Assembly: GCF_021869535.1 (NCBI RefSeq)
Contig: NW_026262593.1
Coordinates: 68,784,322 to 68,848,321 of the forward strand
From: Mytilus californianus
Taxonomy: Eukaryota > Mollusca > Bivalvia > Mytilida > Mytilidae
Direction: 5' to 3'
Length of the DNA: 64,000 nucleotides
Shown here: positions 12,121-25,200 of the stretch, in pieces
How the letters are laid out: the number at the start of each line of letters is the position of its first letter
Numbering within the stretch: position 1 is the first letter of the stretch
Made by a program: the position numbers and the translations under genes
Notes under the pieces: generated by a model
Databases searched by the model: none
What the model saw: the letters and a program-made list of their open reading frames with translations, nothing else
Told to the model about the DNA's origin: nothing

Positions 12121-12330
12121 AATTGATCTGCCAGACAGGGGTGCGGACTATAGAGTATGATAAGCAAGAAATGAGGAAAAAATCAATTTCGTGAGGTGGT
12201 TTGTTTACATTATGCCATGTTTGTTACTGATATTGTAGAGGGCGCTCTTATCATTTTTAAAACTAATAGTCTTACCTAATCAATATCAATATGTTATTTT
12301 TATGCATTATCCCCCAAATTTATAGATATA

Positions 12331-12615
12331 AGATGTGGTATGAGTGCCAATGAGACAACTCTCCATCCAAGTCACAATTTGTAAAAGTAAATCATTAGAG
12401 ATCAAAGTACGGCCTCAACACGGAGCCTTGGCTCACACCGAACAACAAGCTATAAAGGGCCCAAAAATGGCTAGTGTAAAACCATTCAAACAGGAAAACC
12501 AACTGTGTAATCTATATGAAAAACAAGAAACGGTAACACTTATGAGCCACATCAACAAACGACAACCACTGAACATCAGGTTCCTGACTTAGGACAGGTG
12601 CAAACAAATGCAGCG
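12331..12615 (-). mobile_element. Retroelement 3'-end fragment (mussel interspersed repeat)
   Basis: Contains GATGTGGTATGAGTGCCAAT, GAGACAACTCTCC, ATCAGGTTCCTGACTTAGGA and CAGGTGCAAACAAATGCAGC. The inverse of these words occurs at 36555-36897, and related ones lie in the 3' region of the Penelope-like element at 48.9-49.2 kb. Minus orientation is inferred from that comparison. Its 82-codon plus-strand frame is not thought to be a gene. Confidence 0.6.
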
Positions 12616-13592
12616 GTTATGTACTGATAAATTTAAAAATTAAATGCTTCATTACAAATTTCTCATTTCTTTTCATTGCATTGCTTGAAATCTGCTTGAA
12701 TTAAACAGAACAAATAAAGTATAAAGTCAACCGAGATCCAGCTTACGATGTATGAACTACAAAATGAAACGGTTATTCATTCCATTTGGTGTTTCATACT
12801 GACGCATGTGTTTTGCTTTAGCTTAAGATTATTCAAACATTACTGTGATAGATATATTAAACATTATTTTACACAAGGATGGAACTGCTTAACTTTCAAA
12901 GTCGTATTCTAGTGATATCTTTCAAGTACGGATTTACCGTACACACTCACTGGATTTATTTTCTTTTTACACATGCTATTCAAACTTCCGGTTTGAACAT
13001 ACACGATTTCTTAATTATTTTTTGTGTGATTTTTACTTATTTTAACACTCGTGGAGTGTTGTAGAATCATTTACAAGCAGTTTCAACTTCTATTTGATGA
13101 TGGAATACAGTTTTTTTTCCATGAAAATACCACTAACGACCACACACGATTTGAAATTACAGGAGTTTCAGTAGACATTTTCTAACAGTTACAAAAAGGT
13201 TTTTTACCTGAAATTTCGTGGGGAGAAGGGTGTGTGGACAATGTACTGGTGCTAACTATACAAGTCCTATTACGGTATATGATATGGCTTTTTTCCATAT
13301 TTTATACATTTTTCGTCTTAAGAATGAAGAGATTTTCCAGCATGTACCCTATTGCAAAGTATAGAATATGGCTTTACTCGGTATCGGGTACCCCACATGA
13401 CAAATAATGGTAAAATATTTGTAAAAATAATGTTATTGATAAATGATTTACTTCATTTGACTTTAACAGTAGCTACAAAATCGATCTTTGCCCTAATTCA
13501 AATGTCACATGATAAAAGTCTTCTGTATTGCCTAGCATGGTATCCAACAGTACAAGATAATGGAGGAGGTTTAATATCATAAGTGAAGTGAA
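12616..13592. other. No gene seen
   Basis: AT-rich sequence with short chance frames only; 13265-13390 holds a fragment of the decayed tandem repeat. Confidence 0.5.
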
Positions 13593-14094
13593 GCTTATAT
13601 ACAGCTTTAATCACAATATACAGGACATGTATAACAAAATCTACATAATCAACAACAAAGTACTCATCAATGTCAGTAACCAAAGACAAATAATTCACTC
13701 TTTTCAATTTCTTTCAGCAGATATTGGATTACATTTGTTTGTTATTGTACATTACAGCTTTTGGATTTTGCTCTTTATCACCTGCTCAAAAACAGAACAA
13801 GTTAGTCCTTGGCCAAAAACGGAGTAAGTCAACAGATGGCCACGCTTATATACAGCTTTAATCACAATATACAGGACATGTATAACAAAATCTACATAAT
13901 CAACAACAAAGTACTCATCAATGTCAGTAACCAAAGACAAATAATTCACTCTTTTCAATTTCTTTCAGCAGATATTGGATTAAATTTGTTTGTTATTGTA
14001 CATTACAGCTTTTGGATTTTGCTCTTTATCACCTGCTCAAAAACAGAACAAGTTAGTCCTTGGCCAAAAACGGAGTAAGTCAACAGATGGCCAC
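13593..14094. repeat. 251-bp tandem duplication
   Basis: 13593-13843 and 13844-14094 are almost identical; one difference was noticed (GGATTACATTTG against GGATTAAATTTG). Each copy contains open frames of about 70 codons on both strands, none with recognised content. Very recent duplication, or an assembly artefact. Confidence 0.9.
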
Positions 14095-14352
14095 ACTTAG
14101 AGCAAGTTAACCCATCTTCATAAACTGAGCAAGTCAACCCATGGCTGCAAACAGAGCAAGTCAACCAATGGCCATTAACACAAAGGTGGAAATGCAACTT
14201 ATTGTCACCCAAAGGGGGCAAGCTAGCCCATGGCCACACAAAGGGATGAAAGTCAAACCATAGCCAAACCGAAGGGGCAAGTCAATAAATGGCCCCAAAG
14301 GGGGCAGGTCAACCCATGGTCACAGAGGGCAAGTCAACCCATTGCCACACAA
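14095..14352. repeat. Degenerate minisatellite, unit about 24-33 bp
   Basis: Repeats of AGCAAGTCAACCCATGGCCA followed by CAAA or CAAAGGGGG, highly varied. The 251-bp duplicated unit ends in the same words (AGTAAGTCAACAGATGGCCA), so duplication and minisatellite share sequence. Confidence 0.8.
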
Positions 14353-14419
14353 GTTTTTGTCACTTTTTTTTTGTATAACACTGAATACCAATCTGCCTTT
14401 GTTATTCATTAAGAAAAAT

Positions 14420-15078
14420 TCGTAAGGGTTCCACGGAACCCAGTGTCTCGCCTACTTTTGCTGTTAGTCGCAGGCTCAACAAAAATGGGGAAAAAATTAT
14501 AAAAAATTTTCCTCTAGATACTATCTTTTTGATTGTAAGAAGCTTCTATCCAAGTTTGGTAAAAAAACCTGGATGGTTTATGAATCTAATAAATGTTTTA
14601 AAAACTTTAACTGCAGACTGTATTTAAGTTATGTTAACTGGAAGAAAAACTAAGTCCATTTATAAGAAGTATACGGAAAAACAGGAAATAAATTTTTACA
14701 AAACTTCCTTCTAGATACTAGCTTTTGATCATAAACAAGCTTCTGTCTAAGTTTGGTAGAAATCCATGATAGTTTAAGAAAGTTATTGAAATTTAAAAAA
14801 ACTTTAACCACAGAGTGAATGTAATGTTATTTGGCAGAAAAACTCATTCCATTTATAAGTAAAATACGGATAAACAGGATGTTTTTTTTACAAAATTTAC
14901 TTCTGGATACTATCTTATGATCATAAACAAGCTTCTGTCCAAGTTTGGTAAAAATCCAGGATAGTTTAAGAAAGTTATTAAAATTTCAAAAACTTTAAGC
15001 ACAGAGTGAATATTTGTGGACGCAGCCGCCGCCGCCGACGGAATGTAGGATCGCTATGTCTCACTTTTGCGACAAATG
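14420..15078. mobile_element. F3 tandem-core element
   Basis: Head with hairpin GGGTTCCACGGAACCC and GTGTCTCGCCTACTTTTGC; core of three units of about 200 bp (TTCCTCTAGATACTATC, AAGCTTCTGTCCAAGTTTGG, AAAACTTTAA.CACAGA); tail GCAGCCGCCGCCGCCGACGG and TCGCTATGTCTCACTTTTGC. Same head, tandem core, trinucleotide-rich tail plan as F1 and F2. No coding sequence. Confidence 0.75.
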
Positions 15079-18000
15079 TTGCACACTCGACAAAAACCTA
15101 AAGAAACATTAAATGTCCCCTCTCAAATAGGAAAGATAGACATTTTAGAAGCTTTATTCATCCTTGTGTCCATTCCCCTGCAGCTGTACAATACATGGAC
15201 AACAAATTTTCTTTTTGAATGGTACTTCACTTATAGTATTTGTTCTGCTTATATTAAAGGCAAATGAAAAAATCTACATTTTGTAGAATCATCTGCACTG
15301 TCCGTACCCAAGAAATTAACAAAATTAATATCAAATATAAATAAAACCCTCAAATTTTGAGATTAATTCTACATTCAAATTTTTAACAGATACCTTTTCT
15401 CTATCATAGAACTGAACAGTTAAGTATCACGCATACAGTTAATCAACTCTGTATGAAGAATAAAAATATCTAAAATATTTGCAAAAACTAAGGAAAAACA
15501 AAACAAAACAGTTGAATCATTTTCAGAGTACATTCAAAATAATCACATTCATACAAATTTACATTTGGAATGATAATCAGGAACGTTCAAATCCTCACTT
15601 AAAAATTTACATGAAAATAAATAGAACAGGAATATGCTACCTACTACAAAATTATCCTAGTGATATACATGTACATGTAATTCTTTTAAAAGTAAATATA
15701 CATACACTCTATGCTGACGATGTGATTAAATGAAGTGGGACTGACAAGAAAAAATTCTACTAAATAACATTGCACCATCCTAATGACTGGACCTGATAAA
15801 TGTAATCCCTAGTTTCACTATCTACTTTTATTTTCATTAATGCAGTGATTTAGGTGGTAATTTATTTTTACTGGAAACTCAGTCTGTTCTGCATTAAATG
15901 TTTTTAAGAATGTATTTAGAATCTGCTTAAATTTTGGTAAATGACCTTTTATGAGCTATTGAAGTCTTATATGAAAAGAAAAATGGGTGTTATGGGGCAA
16001 ATTATTTTACCCTGTACCGTAGGAAAAAAACCAAGGAGTCCGAAAATCTGACAAAAATTCCTAAACCTGACCTAAGTACATCCTTAAATAACATTAACAG
16101 ATGTAATTTAAAGGTTCTATTAATTTTTGCTTTTAATCAAATTCTTAGAAGAAATTTGCTGATGTCCGACAGACATTCTGAATGACTGCTGTATAAACTT
16201 CAACTTGTCAGGTTGACAAAAACTAGTGTCTAATCCATTTGTCTTTTGAACAATAAAATATGTTTAAACTAACCAGTCATGTATTTTTTTTTTTAAATTT
16301 TGTGAGAAATATCTTGTATATCTTGGAAGAGAAACATTTTGCCATTGAGTGAGTCCAGACTAAATAAAACAGATATTTGTGTCTTAAATATTTTCCTCAA
16401 ACATTCTGTACATTCGTCATTTATTCTTCCAATAGCTATAATCAAAAAAGGGTCATTTCTTATTAATAACTTGTATATAATGGTTTTACATCATTAATGT
16501 CTCTCCATAAAACATCATATACAATTTAACTTCTAATATATATATGATTCCAAATGGACATTATTTGCTCAATGATAAAAAGCACACAGCTTGACATATC
16601 ATATGTTCATCTTTTCAATACATGTTCAAGGTTTCAAAGGATTTCTGTGAATGAGTTTTTCTAACATACTATATACAATAGTGGAGAATGAGAAACATGT
16701 TGTTTCAGCATTCAATAAAGTCCAATTTCATTTCCTCCACATTCATCATATATACTTACTTTTGAAAGAAAATGTTCTACAATATGTTTTTTTACTGTGA
16801 ATTATACAGATATATTAAATGTTGATTTGGAAAAAAATATTTTATTTTAATACTACTAATATTACTTTTATCCCTGCAAAATTGTTTCTTTTAATCCCTT
16901 ATAGTTGCACAAATGTTATGCAAATTTAAAATAAAAAAAGAAATAACAGGATAGATCCAAGGATTAAAGAGGTTGAAGATACCAAGATTGGTTAAGGACA
17001 TGATATATTCCTTGCACAAATTACATGCAAAGATTTGCATTGAACATAAGGCAAATAAATACAGCCATTATAAATGTACATAATTACAGGGTTGATTATA
17101 ATAAGCACTGGATCAACAATAAATAATCTGTCATCAAAATTAACAATAAACTTTCAATTGTAAGCATACAATAAATTATAACATTCATATCTTTACTTGT
17201 GTTTACCACACTTAAGCTAACAAGAACTTAGAAACACATGTACTAAAAATGTATGATATATATTAATTTGATAAAGTCTCAAACTTATTTGCCCATCTTA
17301 AAAGTGTTTATTTTTGCTTCATCAAATAAAATACAAGAATTTATATTAAAAATAATCATTAAATTATATTAAATAAATGAATAATCTATGGAAAAAAGGT
17401 GATTCCAGAGTATAAAATCTAAACCAGTCATACATATATGTTAATAACAATATTTCATTTCATCAAGATCGTTTTGCTCTTTTATCGAAATAATTTTAAT
17501 TTGTATCTATATTTCTTTAAGATTATTCTGCTTGACAGCTTAAATTGATAACAGAATTTTGTTTTATACCTTGAAGGACAAATTAGCAGCACTTTTAAAC
17601 ACCTTGATAATACAAACAAAATGTGATTTTAACTATCAAATCTTTCTATTACTATCACAACCAAGTCGCATAAATTAAGTAAGCAACCCAATTAAACAGA
17701 TAATCAACAAGTCATGGCCTTTGACAAGGGTTATCATATTCTCCAATAGTCACAATGGTTTGCCTTGGTAATCACACAATCAAATATTCAAGTATGACTC
17801 TATACTCATGCACAATTTGTGGTTAATCTTGGGAATGAAAAAATGCTTTCATCAAAGCCTAATGAAGAACCTCAATAACGATCAATTGTCATTTCAAAAT
17901 TAAGAGATCAAGAAAAATCATTCACGAAAGAAATAGTTGTTTAAAATGTTCTGATTAACTTATAACATTACAAAATGGTCAGATCTTTCAACCATTGTTG

Positions 18001-18312
18001 TTGGGTAGATGGCAAGATGCTGCTTTAAAATTGATTTGATCAGCTTCCCTCATTTATTTTTTTACTTTTTTGCTCAGTAAATGATCTGGTTAATGTTAAT
18101 TTATAAAACTGTTTAATTCTTTTTACTTCAGATGTTGAGTATATATCTTTGGCCATACAGGCATAATTTGTGTGAAAAACTAAAACATAAAAAGAAACGC
18201 TTTTTAGTATTTAGCAAGTTTTTCAGTCAAGTTTAAATTGAGTAATCATAAAAGATTTTGGCATATTAAAAATATGATTCTGATTATCCTCCATTACTCA
18301 GCAAAAATGCAT
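15079..18312. other. AT-rich stretch, no gene identified
   Basis: No convincing splice-flanked coding block. Being downstream of the predicted VAMP stop on the minus strand, part may be 3' UTR: the first minus-strand AATAAA noted past the minisatellite is near 18051. That is inference only. Confidence 0.4.
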
Positions 18313-18715
18313 ATCTAACACTACAGAATAGAACAGTATTGAAGAGTTATCTAACACTATTGAATATAACAGTATTAAAGAGTTATCTAACACTATTGAA
18401 TATAACAGTATTGAAGAGTTATCTAACACTATTGAATATAACAGTATTGAAGAGTTATCTAACACTATTGAATATAACAGTATTAAAGAGTTATCTAACA
18501 CTATTGAATATAACAGTATTGAAGAGTTATCTAACACTATTGAATATAACAGTATTGAAGAGTTATCTAACACTATTGAATATAACAGTATTGAAGAGTT
18601 ATCTAACACTATTGAATATAACAGTATTAAAGAGTTATCTAACACTATTGAATATAACAGTATTAAAGAGTTATCTAACACTATTGAATATAACAGTATT
18701 GAAGAATTATGCATG
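18313..18715. repeat. 36-bp minisatellite, about 11 copies
   Basis: Unit AGTTATCTAACACTATTGAA plus 16 more bases, period 36, very homogeneous; copies differ mainly at one A/G position (TATTAAAG or TATTGAAG). Because 36 is divisible by 3 and no frame creates a stop, long frames are open on both strands (SYLTLLNITVLK repeats on plus, LDNSSILLYSIV on minus). They are repeat artefacts, not genes. It lies 0.5-0.95 kb past the predicted VAMP stop, so it may be inside the 3' UTR. Confidence 0.95.
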
Positions 18716-18999
18716 TACTAAATAAAAAGATTTGCTGACATGAATAAATAATTCTTCTTTGATAATATGTTCTTTGTGACAATAGTCATGGAATATATAT
18801 GTCTAAAGTCTGTTTATATGCTTGGTACAAATATTGTAATATATCATGATGTTCTTCTGGCAAAACTTAAATTCACTTTTAAGGGCAAAAACAGTGTTTC
18901 AAAGGGAAAATGTAAAATTGTCAAAATTGTTAGCAAAACCATGATCCAACTATTTCATGACACTTGACAGATCAATAGTCAAGAATACTTAATTATATC

Positions 19000-19000
19000 T

Positions 19001-19036
<36 letters not shown>
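19000..19036. repeat. AT then AG microsatellite
   Basis: About 11 TA repeats followed by five AG repeats, just downstream of the predicted VAMP stop in gene orientation. Confidence 0.95.
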
Positions 19037-19260
19037 TATAAATAATAACCATATATTGCATGGACAAAACTCATGCTACAAGCATTATGTTTAGTTTAAA
19101 AATCCCTAACAAGGATCACGGAATGTGTACAAATTTGTTTCATGTATATCAATTACATATTTCTAGTTTTATGATTGTAAGATGGAGAGTGAGATGAGAT
19201 GACTGTAAACAACTATCTACAACAAAATGTTTCTTATTCCAATATTTCTTCTCTTCCTCA

Positions 19261-19286
19261 TCACTTGTTATCCTCCACTGCCCATA
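19261..19286 (-). CDS. VAMP: VAMP exon 7: C-terminal exon (predicted)
   Basis: The acceptor TTATGTTTTTCAG is followed by TATGGGCAGTGG. With the single G left by exon 6a or 6b it reads VWAVEDNK then TGA. A short tail starting V-W follows the anchor in several VAMPs, VAMP3 included. The preceding intron would be 13.7 kb and holds the LINE. A closer alternative last exon cannot be excluded, hence the lower confidence. The other frame, which stays open for 96 codons, is not in phase with the anchor exons. Confidence 0.65.
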
Positions 19287-22200
19287 CTGAAAAACATAAA
19301 AGACAGGATTATTTTCAGTCAGAATTGGAATGACTTTTCTTGGATTTAAAAAATTTTTTTTCAAGAAATCTATGTTTACCTCATGCATATAACAATTGAC
19401 TCTAGGGACTTTTTCTTCACCTGGATCTATAAACAACAATGGCCAATGTATACCAACTGACCAATATAAATATTCTTTAAGCAGGGTCTCTCAATCATTT
19501 CTATCAGGTTTGAAATTATTTACTTTTCTATAAAAATGAGAAGATGTGGTATGATTGCCAATGAGACAACTCCACCAGAGACCAAATGACATAGAAGTTC
19601 ACGACTATAGGTCACTGTACAGCCTTCAACAATGAGCACAACCCATACTAGATTTGTTTCACGACAGAAATATGAAAACTGAAAAATCAGAACAAAGAAT
19701 TGCCTGATGCCGCTAATTTTAACAGCTTATCAGAATAAAATCAAACACTCTTGAAGTATTACATACATTAATAATGACAAATCTGCAGCTCATTATTCAT
19801 GTGCTTACAGTAAGAACCTATGTTGCATAATTGCTGCCACATATCAAACTTTATAGCATGAAACAAGGAATGAATGCATATTTACATTCCTATACAGAAA
19901 TGGCTTCATAGTTTCAGAGAAGACCAGTCAATGAAATATAATAAAATGCTTTACTGAGCGCAGCCTGATATGACCGCAGAGGTCGAAACCTGAACAGTTG
20001 GGGCAAATTTAAACACAATTTTCAAGCTTGATACTGTCGGAATTTTGGATTGTGATCAAATTTTTGACATAATATAGGTTTCTGACACAAAATAAATGTG
20101 GTCAAAGATCTTATAAATCCATTGCGCAATACTGTGCAATTGAAAATTTCTTCTTGAAACTTTAATTTTAAAAATTTAAAAAAAAAAAAAATGAATCCCT
20201 TAAAAATTCCCCCCCCCCCCCCCCAACTTTTTGAAACCCCCCTCTGAGCAATAACCCAAAAACTCAATCCCAGCCTTTCCTTTGTAGTATGGAACCTTGT
20301 AGTACAATTTCAGAGAGATCCATACACTTACACACAAGTTATTGTCTGGAAACTAGAAAAATGCTTATTTTTTTGCCCCTTTTTTGCCCCTAATTCCTAA
20401 AATTTTGAGGCAATTACCCCCAAAATCAATCCCAGCATTCCCTTTGTAGTATGGGACCTTGCAGTGCAATTTCAGAGAGATCCATACACTAACACACAAG
20501 TTATGTCTGGAAGATTTTTGGCCCCTTTTTGGCCCCTAATTCCTCAACTGTTGGTACCATAACCCCCAAAATCAATCCCAACCTTCCTTTTGTGGTATTG
20601 AACCTTATGATAAAATTTCATAGAATTCCATTCACTTAAACTAAAGTTATTGTCCGGAAACCAATATGTCTTCGGACGACGACGACGCCAATGTCATACC
20701 AATATACGACCACAAAATTTGTTTGCGGTCGTATAAAAATGGCTTGTTTTGGGACCCTAATTCCTAAACGGTTGGGACCATCATCCCCAAAATCAATTCC
20801 AACTTTTCTTTTGTGGTGTTGAACCTTATTAAAAAATTTCATAGAGATCCATTCACTTAAACTAAAGTTATTGTCCGGAAACCAATATGTCTTCGGAAGA
20901 CGAAGCAGACGACGACGACATCATACCATTATACGAACTCAAAAAAATGTTTGCGGTCGTATAAAAATTAACCAGTCAGAATCAAGAATTGTATCTGTCA
21001 GCCATATTTTCAACAGGACATTTAGTATTTGAATCTATAATCCTCCATAATTATTTTTTGGTTTGGTTTAGATTGCCTCTGTAGCTTAAGAGAATAAAAT
21101 GCTCCGCTGGGGCGCAGCTTGATACGAACGCAGAGGTCGAACACTGAACAGTTGGGGCAAGTATGGATACAACATTCAAGCTTGATACAGCACTGAATTT
21201 GGATTGTAATTAAATATTTGACACAGCATAGGTTTCTGACACAGAATGAAAGTGGTCTAAGAACTTAAAAAGTTTTAATTTACCTATTCAAACCATATCA
21301 TTATTATTTGCTTTTATATATAAATCAGAAATAACCAATTTAAAATGGAAAATTCTAAAGAAAAAAAAGGAAAAAAAAATCCCCCCCCCCCCCCAAATTT
21401 GTTGAACCCCCTTATGATTCATCACCCCCAAACTCAATCCCAGCCTTCCCTTTGTTGTATGGTACCTTGCAGTACAATTTCAGAGAGATCCATACACTTG
21501 AACACAAGTTATTGTCTGGAAACTAGAAAAATGCTTGTTTTTTGGCCCCTTTTTGGCCCCAAATTCCTAAACCTTTAGAGCAATTACCCCCAAACTCAAA
21601 CCCAGCTTTTCCTTTGTGATATGGAACCTTGCAGTACAATTTCATAAAGATCCATACACTAACACACAAGTTATTGTCCTGAAACTAGAAAAATGCTTGT
21701 TTTTTTGCCCTTTTATGGCCCCTTATTCCTAAAATTTTGAGGGAATTACCCCCAACATCAATCCCAGCCTTCCCTTTGTGGTATGGTACCTTGCAGTACA
21801 ATTTCAGAGAGATCCATAAACTTGAACACAACTTATTGTCTGGAAACTAGAAAAATGCTTATTTTTGGCCCCTTTTTGGCCCCTTCTTCCTAAGCTTTTT
21901 GGTCAATTACCCCCAAACTCAATTCCAGCTTTCCCTTTGTGATATGGAACCTTGTAATACAATTTCATAAAGATCCATACTCTTACACACAAGTTATTGT
22001 CATGAATCTAGAAAAATGCTTGTTTGTTGCCCCTTTTTGGCCCCTAATTCCTAAAATTTGGAGGCAATTACCCCCAAAATCAATCCCAGCATTCCCTTTG
22101 TGATGTGGAACCTTGTGATACAATGTCAGAGAGATCCATACACTAACACACAAGTTATGTCTGGAAGTTACAAAAATGCTTATTTTTGGCCCCTTTTTGG

Positions 22201-25200
22201 CTTCCAATTCCTTAACTGTTCGTACCATAACCCCCAAAATCAATCCCCACCTTCCTTTTGTGGTATTGAACCTTTTGGTAAAATTTCATTGAGATCCTTT
22301 CACTTAAACTAAAGTTAGAGTGCGAAAACTAATGTCTTCGGACGACGACAACGCCAACGTCATACCAATATAGGACCACAAAAAATTTTTTGCGGTTGTA
22401 TAAAAAAGTACATTGGGAGATTTGTCATTATTAAATAGAACCTGTGTAGTATCATTGCCTCATGTATGTCACCTGGTCAATACAAAATGAGGAATCTCTT
22501 AAATATGTCTCCTAATTATCCTTTCTATTAAGTTTGAAAGGATTTGGCTTGTAATTTAAGAAACGATATTTTTGACCAATCAAAATTGAGAAAGGCCTTT
22601 AGTGGTTATGTATTTTATTTGATTGACAGCATGAAATAAGGTGTTTTGTTTAGGGTTAAATGACTTGGCCTTCAAGTATAAGATGGCAGGAAAAGGTGAT
22701 TTGAAAACTGACTGCTAGCAGTAATGTTTCATCTGATCATATACAGTATTCATAAATAGGAATTTTCATAAAGGACCTTACATAAACCATTCCTGCCTAT
22801 ATTAAAATAGGATGATTTCCATTGAGACAATTATTTACCACATGTAAGCAAATATGGTTTGATTAAAGTTTGTATCAAAGTGGCCTTTATAGTTCCAGAG
22901 TAGATGAAAATGTAAATAATCAACAGGTAAGACGAGGGGGGAAAAATGATGGCAATAGCTCAAACTAACCCTTTGGGCAAGGTCAACACACAAGTTTACC
23001 TGGAAAAAACCATGCTCTCAGCAGTCAATGAAGTCTTCATTATGAAGAAATACATATCTTCAACTTCAGATTCTCTATTTGAAAAAGTTGATCTCATGCA
23101 TTCATTTCAAAATCATAAAACTCATGTTTCCCCCAAAGCACTTAGTGAATCTCTTTAAATTACTTAATAGTTAACGTGGAAGACATTTTTTTTAGAATAT
23201 TTCAACTAACAAATAAATTGCTTCGCCGAGCACACCTGGATACGACCACAGAGGTCCAACCCTGAACAGTTGGGGCAAATATGGACGCAATATTCTCGAT
23301 TGATACAGGTCTGAATTATGATTGTAATTAAATATTTGACACATAAAAGGTTTCTGACACAGAACGACTGTAGTCAAAGAACTTAGAATTGGTTATATGA
23401 TTTGAATTTATATTCAATTTTTTGCTTTTGTGTAATACACTTTGCTGTTGCGAATTTCCAACCCTCCCCCCACAAAAAAAAATAAACACCCCCCTTTTTA
23501 TTTGGCTTTTGTGCAATACACTATGCTGTTGCGTATTAATCCCCCCCCCCCCCCTTCCCCACACACACTTTTTTTTTTGCAAAAAAAAAAATATTCGAAG
23601 AAATCTGAAATGAGAAAAAATTGACCCCCCACAATTTCTTTTTACCCCCCCCCCCCCCCCCCCCCCTTTTACCCCCAAAAAAATCTTTCCCTCAAGATAT
23701 GGTCATAATCTCAATTCAAATTTCCAATGGAGTTTGCAACCATAATTACTCATTTAAATTTACAATAGTGCTAACTTAATCTATTTTATAATAGAATTTA
23801 AAATATGGTGTCAAATCTTTCATATGGATTTTTTTGTAAAAAAAAAAAGATGCAACATTTGCAGATATTTTTACTGGTCTTCCTTTTTAAAATGCATTTC
23901 TGTAAACATAATTTAAAAGCAGTGTAAGGGAGGTAATCAAAACGTTGTATTAGGATTACCTCCCTTACAATGCTTTTAAATTGTCTTAATTGTTCATTAA
24001 CCATTACTTTATGCATAATTTAAAAGCAGTGTAAGGGAGGTAATTTAAATGATGTATTTGAATTACCTCCCTTACACTGCTTTAAATCATGTTTTGTACT
24101 GAAGTATTTGTCCATTAACCAGGACACCCTTGTTTTTCCCCCGTTTTTGCCCCTAATTCCTAAACTTGAGCTATAACCCCCCAAAGCAAATCCTAACCAT
24201 CCCTTTGTGGTATGGAAACTTGTGGTAAAATTTCAGAGAGATCCATACACTGTTCCACAAGTTATTGTCTGAAAACTAGAAAAATGCTTATTTTTGGCCC
24301 CTTTTTCCTTTACTGTTGGTACCATAACCCCCAAAATCAATCCCAACCTTCCTTTTGTGGTATTGAACCTTATGGTAAAATTTCATAGAGATCCATTCAC
24401 TTAAACTAAAGATATTGTGCGAAAACCAATGTGTCATCCGACGACGACAACATACCAATATACGACCGCATTTGCGGTCGTATAAAAATAGTAATGTTCA
24501 GAATTTAAAAACATACTTTTAAATCTTTGAATATCTTTTTATTTATTAAAATGTTTTGATTTACAAAAATACAAACATGTTTTGTAATCTAAAATAACAC
24601 AATTCACTTAATACATTCAAATTTTGTTATATTCAATAAAGACTATAAAACTAAAAGCTACATTTACTTTGACTAAATATATATGAACACACACAACCAT
24701 GCAGTTATTATTGACCTTTGTCAGGTTTACAGAATACAAACATTTATGTGTTTATCAGTTTACTTGCAACTAGTCAGTTTGAATTCAATTCTTATTACAA
24801 GTGTGCATGCTGAAATGTCTTGCCTGATCATGATTGATTTTATGTTGAAACTTTTACTACAAGTATCACATAAACTTAACCATGTTAACCTTATCAATGA
24901 ATCATGTACAATAAAATGTAAATGAGGTCAAGGTCAGATGAAGCCTGCTAGACAAATATGTACATTTTTCAAAAATTCTTTACACCAAATATAGCTGACA
25001 TACTGCTTATAGTATCAAAGAAATAGACTAAATCAGGAAAACTTATTATTTTTCAAATTTCAGAACCTTAAGCTCACAATATTCCAAAGGATTATCTTAT
25101 TTGTAGCAAGCTACAGCTTAGAAGTAAAAAGACTCTAGAAGTGGGGAGATTCCTATCTGCACTTAATTTGGTTAATTAATAGTAGCTGTGACCTTGACAT

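Noticed and set aside
18298..18725. Overlapping 138- and 128-codon frames on both strands
   Set aside because: Both are translations of the 36-bp minisatellite, open only because the period is a multiple of three and the unit has no stop.
19149..19439. 96-codon minus-strand frame over VAMP exon 7
   Set aside because: It is out of phase with the anchor exons. The VAMP-phase reading stops after VWAVEDNK. No family recognised in the longer frame.
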